From the NCBI GenBank assembly GCA_035532755.1, contig DATKQI010000384.1, forward strand, positions 1 through 18,642: a DNA stretch of 18,642 nt, in the 5' to 3' direction. Made by a program: the position numbers and the translations under genes. This DNA comes from DATKQI01 sp035532755. Lineage in GTDB: Bacteria; Pseudomonadota; Alphaproteobacteria; Acetobacterales; Acetobacteraceae. Position 1 is the stretch's first letter; each line of letters opens with the position of its first letter. Positions 6,841 through 13,049 of the stretch are shown piece by piece. Under the pieces are notes generated by a model, which was not told the DNA's origin, did no database searches, and was given only the letters and a program-made list of their open reading frames with translations.

Positions 6841-7047
6841 ATGACCAAGACGATGAGCGAGGGCCAGCGCGCCTATGAGGCGAAGCGCGCGGCCAAGGCC
6901 GGGATGAGCCTGGAGAAATGGCTGCACAGCCGGGAGCGGGATGCCGAGGCCGAGGCGAAAGCCCGCCAGCAGGCCACCACGCCGCCGAAGCCGAAAAAGA
7001 CCGGGCTGATCTCCCGCCTGATCGACAAGGCGCACAAGCCGCTCTGA
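6841..7047 (+). CDS. Small charged protein found next to rnhB
   Basis: A 68-residue protein (MTKTMSEGQRAYEAKRAAKAG...). It is Lys/Arg/Glu/Ala-rich and probably helical over residues 6-45, with a Pro/Lys linker and an ending LISRLIDKAHKPL. It has no membrane segment or metal motif. I recall short alphaproteobacterial proteins of this type, but no function is known. ATG 6841 is chosen because the family-like sequence begins there; the upstream ATG at 6766 would add 25 poorly conserved residues. It lies 18 bases before RNase HII and is likely co-transcribed with it. Confidence 0.6.
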   Translation: MTKTMSEGQRAYEAKRAAKAGMSLEKWLHSRERDAEAEAKARQQATTPPKPKKTGLISRLIDKAHKPL

Positions 7048-7065
7048 GGAAGCAAGGCGCGCGCC

Positions 7066-7698
7066 ATGCCCGATTTCATCCTCGAACGCGCCGCCGGCGG
7101 CCGCGTGGCGGGGGTGGATGAGGTCGGCCGCGGGCCGCTTGCCGGGCCGGTGGTGGCCGCGGCCGTGGTGTTCCCCACGGGCGTGCCCCGAAGCCTCGCG
7201 GCGATGCTGGATGATTCGAAGCTGCTCTCGGCCGCACAGCGGGAAGCCGCGTTCGCGGTGCTGTGGGCGGGCGTGGCGGAAATCGGCGTGGGGGCGGCGT
7301 CGGTGGCGGAGATCGCGCGGCTGAACATCCTGCACGCCAGCCTGCTGGCGATGCGCCGGGCCGTGCTCCGCCTCGCCCAGCCGCCCGATCTGGCGCTGAT
7401 CGACGGCAACCGCCCCCCGCCCCTGCCTTGCCCGGTGCAGTGCGTGGTGGGCGGGGATGGGCGGAGCCTGTCGATCGCCGCCGCCTCCATCGTCGCGAAA
7501 GTGCTGCGGGATCGCGGGATGGCCCGGCTCGCCCGGCGCTATCCCGGCTACGGGTGGGAGAGCAACGCGGGCTACGCCAGCGAGGCCCATCGCGCCGCCG
7601 TGCAGGCGCTGGGCCCCACCGTGCACCACCGCGCGGGGTTCGGCACGGTGCGCGTGGTGCTGGCTGGGCGTATGGTGGCCGGCGCATCGCCGGTGTGA
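7066..7698 (+). CDS. rnhB: Ribonuclease HII
   Basis: A 210-residue RNase HII, which cuts the RNA strand of RNA-DNA hybrids and removes single ribonucleotides misincorporated into DNA. GVDEVGRGPLAGPVVAAAV (16-34) holds catalytic Asp18 and Glu19. DDSKLLS (49-55), LIDGNRPP (111-118, Asp113) and GGDGRSLSIAAASIVAKVLRD (129-149, Asp131) complete the acidic active site and the basic substrate-binding part. Length and motif order are standard. It is followed 69 bases later by the CcrM gene. The rnhB-ccrM neighbourhood is, to my knowledge, common in Alphaproteobacteria and supports both calls. Confidence 0.95.
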   Translation: MPDFILERAAGGRVAGVDEVGRGPLAGPVVAAAVVFPTGVPRSLAAMLDDSKLLSAAQREAAFAVLWAGVAEIGVGAASVAEIARLNILHASLLAMRRAVLRLAQPPDLALIDGNRPPPLPCPVQCVVGGDGRSLSIAAASIVAKVLRDRGMARLARRYPGYGWESNAGYASEAHRAAVQALGPTVHHRAGFGTVRVVLAGRMVAGASPV

Positions 7699-7767
7699 TG
7701 GCGGTTGACGCGGCTTCCGCCGGGCCGCCACCATGGGGCGACAACCCCTTGCCGGGCCGGGAGAGAC

Positions 7768-8862
7768 TTGGAAATCGTTCGCGAACTGCCGCTCGATCAG
7801 GTGCTTCTGGGGGATTGCGTGCGGCTGATGCGCATGCTGCCCCCGGCCTCGGTGCACTGCATCTTCGCGGACCCGCCGTACAACCTCCAGCTCCAGGGCC
7901 AGCTGCGCCGGCCGGATGACAGCCTGGTGGACGGCGTGGACGAGGAATGGGACCGCTTCACCGATTTCGCGGCGTATGACGCCTTCACCCGCGAATGGCT
8001 GGGCGAATGCCGCCGGCTGCTGCGCAAGGACGGCACGATCTGGGTGATCGGCGCCTATCACAACATCTTCCGCATCGGCGCCATCCTGCAGGACATGGGC
8101 TTCTGGGTGCTGAACGACGTGATCTGGCGCAAGGCGAACCCGATGCCGAACTTCCGGGGCCGGCGCTTCACCAACGCGCATGAAACGCTGATCTGGGCCG
8201 CCCGGGGGCGGGATTCGCGGCATCGCTTCAACTACCAGGCGATGAAGGCGCTGAACGACGATTTGCAGATGCGCAGCGACTGGTTCCTGCCGCTGTGCAC
8301 GGGGGCGGAGCGGATGCGCAACCAGCACGGGCTGAAGCTGCACCCCACGCAGAAGCCGGAATCGCTGCTGCACCGTGTGCTGATGTCCTGCACATCGCCG
8401 GGCGATATCGTGCTCGATCCGTTCCTGGGCACCGGCACCTCCGCGGTGGTGGCCAAGCGCCTGCACCGGCATTTCATCGGGCTGGAACGCCACCCGGCCT
8501 ATGTGGAGGCGGCCTGGGGCCGAATCCGCCAGGCCGCGCCGATGCCGCACACGGGCCTCGCCGTCACGCCGTCGAAGCGGGAGGCGCCGCGGGTGCCGTT
8601 CGGCACCCTGGTGGAGCAGGGCCTCGTCTCCCCCGGCACCACTCTGTTCGATCGCCACCGGAAGGTGGCCGCCACGGTGGGGGCGGACGGCACGCTGGCC
8701 GCCGGCAGCCATCATGGCTCGATCCATCAGGTGGGAGCGGCGGTGCAGAACGCGCCTTCCTGCAACGGCTGGACGTTCTGGCATATCGAGCGCGACGGCG
8801 CGCTGGTGCCGATCGACACGCTGCGCACGGCCGCCCGCCTCGATGCGGCGGTCGCCGAGTAG
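7768..8862 (+). CDS. ccrM: CcrM-type cell-cycle regulated GANTC adenine-N6 DNA methyltransferase
   Basis: A 364-residue beta-class methylase that should methylate adenine in GANTC using S-adenosylmethionine. The catalytic motif FADPPYNLQL (33-42) comes before the AdoMet motif VLDPFLGTGTSAVVAKRL (215-232), the order typical of this class. The stretch WRKANPMPNFRGRRFTNAHETLIWA and the C-terminal domain (about 275-355), with RVPFGTLVEQGL and SCNGWTFWH, closely match CcrM rather than other solitary methylases. TTG 7768 is preferred: it has GGGAG four bases upstream and gives an N-terminus similar in length to Caulobacter CcrM (358 residues). A TTG at 7705 would add 21 unconserved residues. No GANTC site lies in the roughly 100 bases before the start. 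In Caulobacter this enzyme times replication-coupled gene expression. Confidence 0.93.
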   Translation: MEIVRELPLDQVLLGDCVRLMRMLPPASVHCIFADPPYNLQLQGQLRRPDDSLVDGVDEEWDRFTDFAAYDAFTREWLGECRRLLRKDGTIWVIGAYHNIFRIGAILQDMGFWVLNDVIWRKANPMPNFRGRRFTNAHETLIWAARGRDSRHRFNYQAMKALNDDLQMRSDWFLPLCTGAERMRNQHGLKLHPTQKPESLLHRVLMSCTSPGDIVLDPFLGTGTSAVVAKRLHRHFIGLERHPAYVEAAWGRIRQAAPMPHTGLAVTPSKREAPRVPFGTLVEQGLVSPGTTLFDRHRKVAATVGADGTLAAGSHHGSIHQVGAAVQNAPSCNGWTFWHIERDGALVPIDTLRTAARLDAAVAE

Positions 8863-8883
8863 CGGCGCCCTCCCCGTTCGGTC

Positions 8884-8889
8884 TATGCT
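8884..8889 (+). promoter_or_regulatory. Possible -10 element giving a leaderless mRNA for the nitrile hydratase cluster
   Basis: TATGCT ends six bases before the ATG at 8896, and no Shine-Dalgarno sequence precedes that ATG. No good -35 is visible at 16-18 bases, so this is a weak call. Confidence 0.3.
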
Positions 8890-8895
8890 CCGCCC

Positions 8896-9207
8896 ATGAA
8901 GCCTGAAGATCAGCCGCGCGCCCATCACGACATGGGCGGGGTGTCGAAATACCTGTGCGAGCCGGTGGATGCCGAGCCGCACACGCTCTGCGAGTTCGAC
9001 CGGGAGGTGGACGCGCTGCGCCAGATCCTGGGCATGAAGGGGGTGATGACCGTCGATGAGCTGCGCCGCGGGATCGAGGCGATCCCCGAAGCCGAATACC
9101 ACGCGCTGAGCTACTACCAGCGCTGGGTCCGCTCCATCGCCGCCACCCTGCTGCGCAAGGGCGTGATCGGCGAGGCCGAGCTGCGCGCCGCGCTGGAGAA
9201 GGCATGA
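8896..9207 (+). CDS. Nitrile hydratase / thiocyanate hydrolase, N-terminal half of beta chain (separate subunit)
   Basis: A 103-residue protein matching the N-terminal helical half of nitrile hydratase beta. HHDMGG (10-15) is the usual beta start, LRQILGMKGVMTVDELRRGIE (41-61) includes the arginine region that in known enzymes contacts the oxidised metal cysteines, and YYQRWVRSIAATLLRKGVI (73-91) follows. The protein stops where the SH3-like half would normally begin, and that half is encoded by the next gene. Known three-subunit enzymes (thiocyanate hydrolase ScnB-ScnA-ScnC and toyocamycin nitrile hydratase) are split this way. The N-half of thiocyanate hydrolase has the same HDxGG and YYxRW anchors. 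The stop overlaps the next start as ATGA. It could instead be labelled an accessory protein, but activators lack the HDxGG start. Confidence 0.8.
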   Translation: MKPEDQPRAHHDMGGVSKYLCEPVDAEPHTLCEFDREVDALRQILGMKGVMTVDELRRGIEAIPEAEYHALSYYQRWVRSIAATLLRKGVIGEAELRAALEKA

Positions 9208-9491
9208 ACGCCCCGCTCACCCCCGGCACGCCGGTGCGCGTGCGCGACGACTGGCCGGAGACGCGCGGCCCGGTGCACATCCGCACGCCGCACTACCTGC
9301 GCGGCCGGTCCGGCACGGTGCGGCGCAGCCTCGGCCGCTTCCCCAACCCCGAGGACCTTGCTTTCGCCCGGCCCGCGCCGCTGCTGGCGCTGTACCACGT
9401 CGGCTTCGACCAGCAGGCGATCTGGGGCGAGGGCACGGCCGGCGATGAAATCCTGGTGGAGCTGTACGAATCCTGGCTGGAGACCGCATGA
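9204..9491 (+). CDS. Nitrile hydratase / thiocyanate hydrolase, C-terminal SH3-like half of beta chain (separate subunit)
   Basis: A 95-residue protein corresponding to the C-terminal beta-barrel domain of nitrile hydratase beta. It has PGTPVRVRDDWP (7-18), HIRTPHYLRGRSGTV (25-39, the HxRxPxYxRG signature whose last arginine reaches the active site), a PEDLAF segment, and LYHVGFDQQAIWGEG near residues 67-81. Starts and stops overlap both neighbours by four bases (ATGA), so the three subunits should be made in equal amounts. In thiocyanate hydrolase this half is the alpha subunit, ScnA. The residues expected at the interface with the metal subunit look intact. Confidence 0.82.
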   Translation: MNAPLTPGTPVRVRDDWPETRGPVHIRTPHYLRGRSGTVRRSLGRFPNPEDLAFARPAPLLALYHVGFDQQAIWGEGTAGDEILVELYESWLETA

Positions 9492-10081
9492 CGATGGCTG
9501 ACGCAAGCCTCGCCGAAGCCCCGGCCGAGCGCCTGCTCGTCGCGCTGCGCGACGTGCTGGCCGCCAAGGGCATCGCCTCCCCGGCCGAGATCGCCGAGCG
9601 CATCGCCATTACCGATGCCGGCAGCGCCGCTCAGGGTGCCGCGATGGTGGCCCGCGCCTGGACCGATGCGGGCTTTCGCGCGCGCATGGAGGAAGATGGC
9701 GCGCGCGCGGCAGAGGAGATGGGCATCACGATGCGCGGGGCGCCGCCGCTGGGCGTGCTCGCGAACAGCGCCGGGGTGCATCATCTGGTGGTGTGCACCC
9801 TGTGCAGTTGCTACCCGCGCGCGGTGCTGGGCTATCCGCCGTTCTGGTTCAAGTCCGCCGCCTACCGCGCCCGCGCGGTGCGCGATCCGCGCGGGCTGCT
9901 GGCCGAGTGGGGCACGCACCTGCCCGCCGGCACTACCGTGCGGGTGGTGGACTCCACGGCCGACTACCGCTGGATGGTGCTGCCGCTGCGCCCGCCCGGC
10001 ACCGAGGGCTGGAGCACGGACCGGCTGGCCGGCATCGTCCGCGCCGGCGACATGATCGGGATCACGATCCCGTCCGCGTGA
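9488..10081 (+). CDS. Cobalt-type nitrile hydratase alpha / thiocyanate hydrolase gamma, catalytic metal subunit
   Basis: A 197-residue subunit with the metal claw VCTLCSCYP (102-110: Cys103, Cys106, Cys108, Ser107). Threonine at position 2 of the claw is typical of the cobalt type; iron enzymes usually have serine. In this family two of these cysteines are oxidised to sulfinate and sulfenate around a low-spin metal that hydrates nitriles to amides or, in ScnC, hydrolyses thiocyanate. The segments PPFWFKSAAYRARAVRDPRGLLAEWG (117-142) and VRVVDSTADYRWMVLP (151-166) are standard family sequence. Gene order N-beta, C-beta, metal subunit equals scnB-scnA-scnC. No amidase, cobalt transporter or nitrile hydratase activator is in the window. 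The fold and metal are clear; nitrile versus thiocyanate as substrate is open. Confidence 0.9.
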   Translation: MTMADASLAEAPAERLLVALRDVLAAKGIASPAEIAERIAITDAGSAAQGAAMVARAWTDAGFRARMEEDGARAAEEMGITMRGAPPLGVLANSAGVHHLVVCTLCSCYPRAVLGYPPFWFKSAAYRARAVRDPRGLLAEWGTHLPAGTTVRVVDSTADYRWMVLPLRPPGTEGWSTDRLAGIVRAGDMIGITIPSA

Positions 10082-10153
10082 TTTCCCGTGCCGGCACCTG
10101 TTGCGCTGCCGTTTTAAGACCCACATCCACGACAAAGGGCGGGAGGTGTGAGG

Positions 10154-10585
10154 ATGCGCGCGCTTCTGATGGCGGCTGCCGTGCTGATCGGCCTGGGCGG
10201 GATCGCCCGGGCGCAGGAGCCGGCGAATCTATCCCAGGCGGACCAGGCGGCGATCCGGCAGGTGATCACCCGGCAGCTCTCGGCCTTCCGCCACGACGAC
10301 GCAACGGCGGCCTTCGCCCTGGCCGCCCCGCACATCCAGCAGATGTTCGGCGATGCGGCGCATTTCCTGAACATGGTGCGCACGCAATACCAGCCGGTGT
10401 ACCGCCCCCGCGCCACCGCGTTCGGCGCGCTGATCTCCGTGGGCGGCACCATCGTGCAGCGGATGGAGGTGGTCGGGCCGGACGGCAGCCCCGATCTCGC
10501 CCTCTACACCATGCAGCACGAGCCCGATGGCTCCTGGCGGATCGACGGCTGCATGCTGGTCAAGACGAAGGGCGTCGAGGCGTAG
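10154..10585 (+). CDS. Secreted DUF4864 protein
   Basis: A 143-residue protein with a clear signal peptide (MRALLMAAAVLIGLGGIARA, likely cut before QEP). The mature part begins LSQADQAAIRQVITRQLSAFRHDDATAAFALAAPHIQ and continues with a beta-rich part ending WRIDGCMLVKTKGVEA, which fits the DUF4864 / NTF2-like layout. It should be periplasmic; its function is unknown. ATG 10154 is preferred over GTG 10148 because GGGAGG (10141-10146) is correctly spaced seven bases upstream. It lies 72 bases after the nitrile hydratase alpha gene and may or may not share its transcript. It is not similar to nitrile hydratase activators. Confidence 0.75.
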   Translation: MRALLMAAAVLIGLGGIARAQEPANLSQADQAAIRQVITRQLSAFRHDDATAAFALAAPHIQQMFGDAAHFLNMVRTQYQPVYRPRATAFGALISVGGTIVQRMEVVGPDGSPDLALYTMQHEPDGSWRIDGCMLVKTKGVEA

Positions 10586-10616
10586 GCTTCGAAACAGCCG
10601 GGGTGCGTGACAGAAC

Positions 10617-10631
10617 ACCGCCAAAGGCGGT
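10617..10631. other. Short perfect hairpin between the DUF4864 and radical SAM genes
   Basis: ACCGCC-AAA-GGCGGT forms a six-base-pair stem with a three-base loop, about 30 bases after the DUF4864 stop and 43 bases before the next ATG. It lacks a following T-run, so it is not a classical terminator; it may stabilise an mRNA end or attenuate read-through. Confidence 0.4.
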
Positions 10632-10673
10632 ATCTGGAGGGCTTCGGATACCCTTGAGCAGGCAAAGGTGCGC

Positions 10674-11975
10674 ATGAACGCGGTGATGACCCTCCTCCGC
10701 TCGGCCCGGCGACTCGGCCTGCGAGACGCCGCGCCGGCCGGGCCCGCGGCCGCCGGCCCGTTCCAGGGCTATGTGGACGAGCGCAGCACCCACCATGTGG
10801 CCGGCTGGGTACGCAACCTGTCCAACCCTGCCGAGCGCGTGGCCTACGAAGTCGCCGTCGTCGGGCCGGAGGAGAACCGGGTGCTGTTCCGGGGCGTCGC
10901 GGACCGGTTCAGCCCGGTGTTGCAGACCCTCGGCGTGGGCGATGCCACCTATGCCTTCTACGTGCTGCTGCCGGTGCCGGTGAGCGAGGCGCAGCGGGAT
11001 TGGATGGTGGTCCGCCCCGCGGCGACCGGCCTGCCGCTGGAACTCGCCCCCGCCCTGCTGACGGCGTTCCAGCCGATCAGCCACGTCGCGATGGACATCG
11101 TGGACAACTGCAACCTGCGCTGCCCGTTCTGCGTGTACGACTACGCCCACACCCGCACCACGCATTTCATGACCGAGGCGACGTTCGAGACGGCGCTGCA
11201 ACTGATCCCGTTCGTGACCGAGGGCAATTTCTGGCTGTCCTGCCTGCACGAGGCGACGCTGCACCCCGACCTGCTGCGCTTCATCGACAAGGTGCCCATG
11301 CAGTACCGCAGCAAGCTGTTCTACACCACCAACCTCGCCAAGCGCATGCCGGCCGAATACTTCGCCGCCGTGGCCGACAGCGGCATGCATCACCTGAACA
11401 TCTCGATCGAATCCTTCGATCCCACGCTGTACGAGCGCATGCGCAAGGGCGCGCGCCACCGCATCTTCGCCCAGAACTGGGAAGCGCTGCTGGCCGCCCT
11501 GCCCGCCGGCCGGGCCCCGCCCCGGCTGCGCTACAACATCATGGCCTACCGCTCCAACCTCGCCGAAATCCCGCAGATGATCGACGTGCTGCTGGGCGAG
11601 AAGAAGGGCTGGCAGGTGGAGATCCGCGCCACCTTCGACGAGGCGCACATCCCGCAGGACTTCAAGGACAGCGAATACCTCGCCGCGCCGGACTGGGACT
11701 GGCTGCGCGGCGAGCTTGCCCGCCACGACCCCGAGCGCGTGCTGCTGCTCGCCCCGCCCGCCGCGCCGGAGGCCGCTCCGGCACCGGCAGCCGCGGCGCC
11801 CGCATCGCCAACGCGGGTTCCCCGGCCGCTGAACATCCGCATCAGCTACGATGGTTCCTTATATGTTTATGGGGAGCAGCCAGGCCAGGGCGGCGAGCCG
11901 CCGACGCAGCAGAACTTCGTGGTCACCAACATCAACTGGCTCGGCGATCCGCTGAAGATGCTGCTGGCGCTGTAG
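10674..11975 (+). CDS. Radical SAM protein with N-terminal beta-rich domain
   Basis: A 433-residue protein. CNLRCPFC (Cys146, Cys150, Cys153) is the CxxxCxxC cluster that binds the [4Fe-4S] used to split S-adenosylmethionine. The downstream radical SAM barrel includes YTTNLAKRM (218-225) and LNISIESFDPTLYERMRKG (241-259). Before it, residues 30-125 form a separate domain (QGYVDERSTHHVAGWVRNLSNPAERVAYEV). I recall similar modules in surface-polysaccharide glycosyltransferases and methyltransferases of related bacteria. After the barrel comes an Ala/Pro linker (361-383) and a cysteine-free C-terminal segment (RISYDGSLYVYGEQPG... NINWLGDPLKMLL) replacing the usual SPASM cluster. Substrate unknown; sugar or peptide modification are possible. 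ATG 10674 has AAAGG five bases upstream. The 3' end overlaps the convergent cupin gene by 44 bases. Confidence 0.82.
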   Translation: MNAVMTLLRSARRLGLRDAAPAGPAAAGPFQGYVDERSTHHVAGWVRNLSNPAERVAYEVAVVGPEENRVLFRGVADRFSPVLQTLGVGDATYAFYVLLPVPVSEAQRDWMVVRPAATGLPLELAPALLTAFQPISHVAMDIVDNCNLRCPFCVYDYAHTRTTHFMTEATFETALQLIPFVTEGNFWLSCLHEATLHPDLLRFIDKVPMQYRSKLFYTTNLAKRMPAEYFAAVADSGMHHLNISIESFDPTLYERMRKGARHRIFAQNWEALLAALPAGRAPPRLRYNIMAYRSNLAEIPQMIDVLLGEKKGWQVEIRATFDEAHIPQDFKDSEYLAAPDWDWLRGELARHDPERVLLLAPPAAPEAAPAPAAAAPASPTRVPRPLNIRISYDGSLYVYGEQPGQGGEPPTQQNFVVTNINWLGDPLKMLLAL

Positions 11976-12549
11976 CCTCCAGCCGGGATTTGCCCTCAAG
12001 CCCCGGCCCGCGCCACAGGTACAGGGCCAGCAGCGCGTGGGCTTCGGTGCGCATGGCGTGCGGCACGCCGGAGGGATGGTGGATCGGCGTGCCGGGCGGG
12101 CGGCGCTGCCAGGGCTCCACTCCGCGCTGCCACCACGCGGCGCCGGCAAGCGGCAGGTAGATTTCCTCGGCTTCGTGGCTGTGGCGCGGATACAGGGTAT
12201 CCGGGCCCAGCAGCAGCACGCCGCAGGCGAGGCTGTCGCTCGCCACCGGGCCGTTGCGGCCGATCAGTTCCGCCCAGCCGTAGCGGACCAGGAAGGCCGG
12301 GTCCGCCTGGCCGGCGGCGTAGGTCTGCCGCCAGGCCCATTGGATGGCGGCTTCCTTGATGTGGCGAACCAGATCAGCAGCCTGGCCCTCGGCCGTGCAG
12401 GCGGGCAGGAATGCCAGCACCGGCAGGGCGTGCGGCGGCTGGTGGCGGGATGGCTGGCACGATGCCGGCCAGTCCGCCAGGAATTCCTCCGGCACTGCCG
12501 CCCCCAGCATGTGCCGGGCCGCCGCCAGAACATCTGCGGTGCCCGTCAT
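11932..12549 (-). CDS. Cupin of the dimethylsulfoniopropionate (DMSP) lyase-like family
   Basis: A 205-residue protein. The C-terminal cupin holds LYPRHSHEAEEIYLPLAG (119-136; His123, His125, Glu129, Tyr131) and HHPSGVPHAMRTEAHALLALYLWRG (157-181; His164). This is the metal and catalytic pattern of DddL/DddQ-type lyases, which cut DMSP into dimethyl sulfide and acrylate. The helical N-terminus (about 1-85) also fits that family. Many terrestrial relatives have no shown DMSP activity, so the substrate may be another beta-substituted carboxylate. It is the last gene of the minus-strand cluster: its ATG overlaps the stop of the tiny membrane protein gene as ATGA. Its final 44 bases are antisense to the radical SAM gene. 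Identity as a DMSP-lyase-like cupin is good; true DMSP activity is not shown. Confidence 0.78.
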   Translation of the reverse strand: MTGTADVLAAARHMLGAAVPEEFLADWPASCQPSRHQPPHALPVLAFLPACTAEGQAADLVRHIKEAAIQWAWRQTYAAGQADPAFLVRYGWAELIGRNGPVASDSLACGVLLLGPDTLYPRHSHEAEEIYLPLAGAAWWQRGVEPWQRRPPGTPIHHPSGVPHAMRTEAHALLALYLWRGPGLEGKSRLEATAPAASSADRRAS

Positions 12550-12731
12550 GGCGCCTTCTGCGGGATCGGGGCGCAGTTGCGGCGGCCGGCCATCACGCAA
12601 TCCTGGAGCGCGGAGGTCTGGGCGAGCTGGTGCCACAGGAACACGCCCCCGGCCACGCAGGCGAGGATCACCAGAAGCAGCACCAGCGTGCGGCGGCGGG
12701 TGGGTTCGTCCTGCGGGTCTTCCTCGGGCAT
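12546..12731 (-). CDS. Tiny single-pass membrane protein
   Basis: A 61-residue protein: a charged N-terminus (MPEEDPQDEPTRRR), one membrane helix (TLVLLLVILACVAGGVFLW, 15-33) and a short C-terminal part with two cysteines in LQDCVMAGRRNCAPIP (43-58). By the positive-inside rule the cysteine end should face the periplasm, where the pair could form a disulfide. I recall small proteins with this ending in other Alphaproteobacteria, without known function. Its stop overlaps the cupin start by four bases, and it begins 12 bases after the AhpD-like gene ends, so it is part of the cluster transcript. Confidence 0.7.
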   Translation of the reverse strand: MPEEDPQDEPTRRRTLVLLLVILACVAGGVFLWHQLAQTSALQDCVMAGRRNCAPIPQKAP

Positions 12732-12743
12732 GGCCGGCGCAGT

Positions 12744-13049
12744 TCAGTCCTTGAACAGGTGGGTTGCGTGCGTGACGGCCGCGCCGGCCCGCATGGCGGC
12801 GGCGACGAGGGCGGTTTCCGCCAGCTCGGCCTCCGTCGCACCGGCCTTGCGGGCTTCCTCCGCGTGCACTTCGAGGCAGTAGGGGCATTGCGTGGTCAAC
12901 GCCACGGCCAGCGCCATCAACTGCTTCTGCTTGGCATCCAGCACGCCCGGGGCAAAGGCCGCCTTGTCGAACGCCCAGAAGGCCTTGGTGGCGGCGGAGG
13001 CGCCCTGATCGAGCTTCTTCAGGCGCGCGAGGTTCTTCATGTCATACAT
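12744..13049 (-). CDS. AhpD-like / carboxymuconolactone decarboxylase family protein
   Basis: A 101-residue protein (MYDMKNLARLKKLDQGAS...). The family signature CPYCLEVH (55-62), with Cys55, Cys58 and His62, gives the CxxCxxxH redox/proton-relay site of AhpD-type proteins, which act in peroxide defence or, in other branches, as decarboxylases. The early KAFWAFDKAAF segment and helical pattern fit a one-domain member. The start at 13049 has AGGAAG eight bases upstream and overlaps the MFS transporter stop by eight bases, so translation is coupled. In this cluster it could handle a reactive product (for example acrylate- or aldehyde-like) or protect against oxidation; that is inference. Confidence 0.85.
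   Translation of the reverse strand: MYDMKNLARLKKLDQGASAATKAFWAFDKAAFAPGVLDAKQKQLMALAVALTTQCPYCLEVHAEEARKAGATEAELAETALVAAAMRAGAAVTHATHLFKD

Noticed and set aside
6421..9102. An 893-codon open frame on the minus strand
   Set aside because: It is antisense to RNase HII and CcrM, whose motifs are complete. Only its last 111 codons (DUF1491) are real. High G+C leaves long stop-free shadows.
8896..9207. Nitrile hydratase activator (accessory protein)
   Set aside because: It has the HDxGG start and YYxRW helix of a real beta N-terminal half, and the matching C-half is the next gene.
10617..10631. Rho-independent terminator after the DUF4864 gene
   Set aside because: The stem is only six pairs and is not followed by a T-run; kept only as a hairpin.
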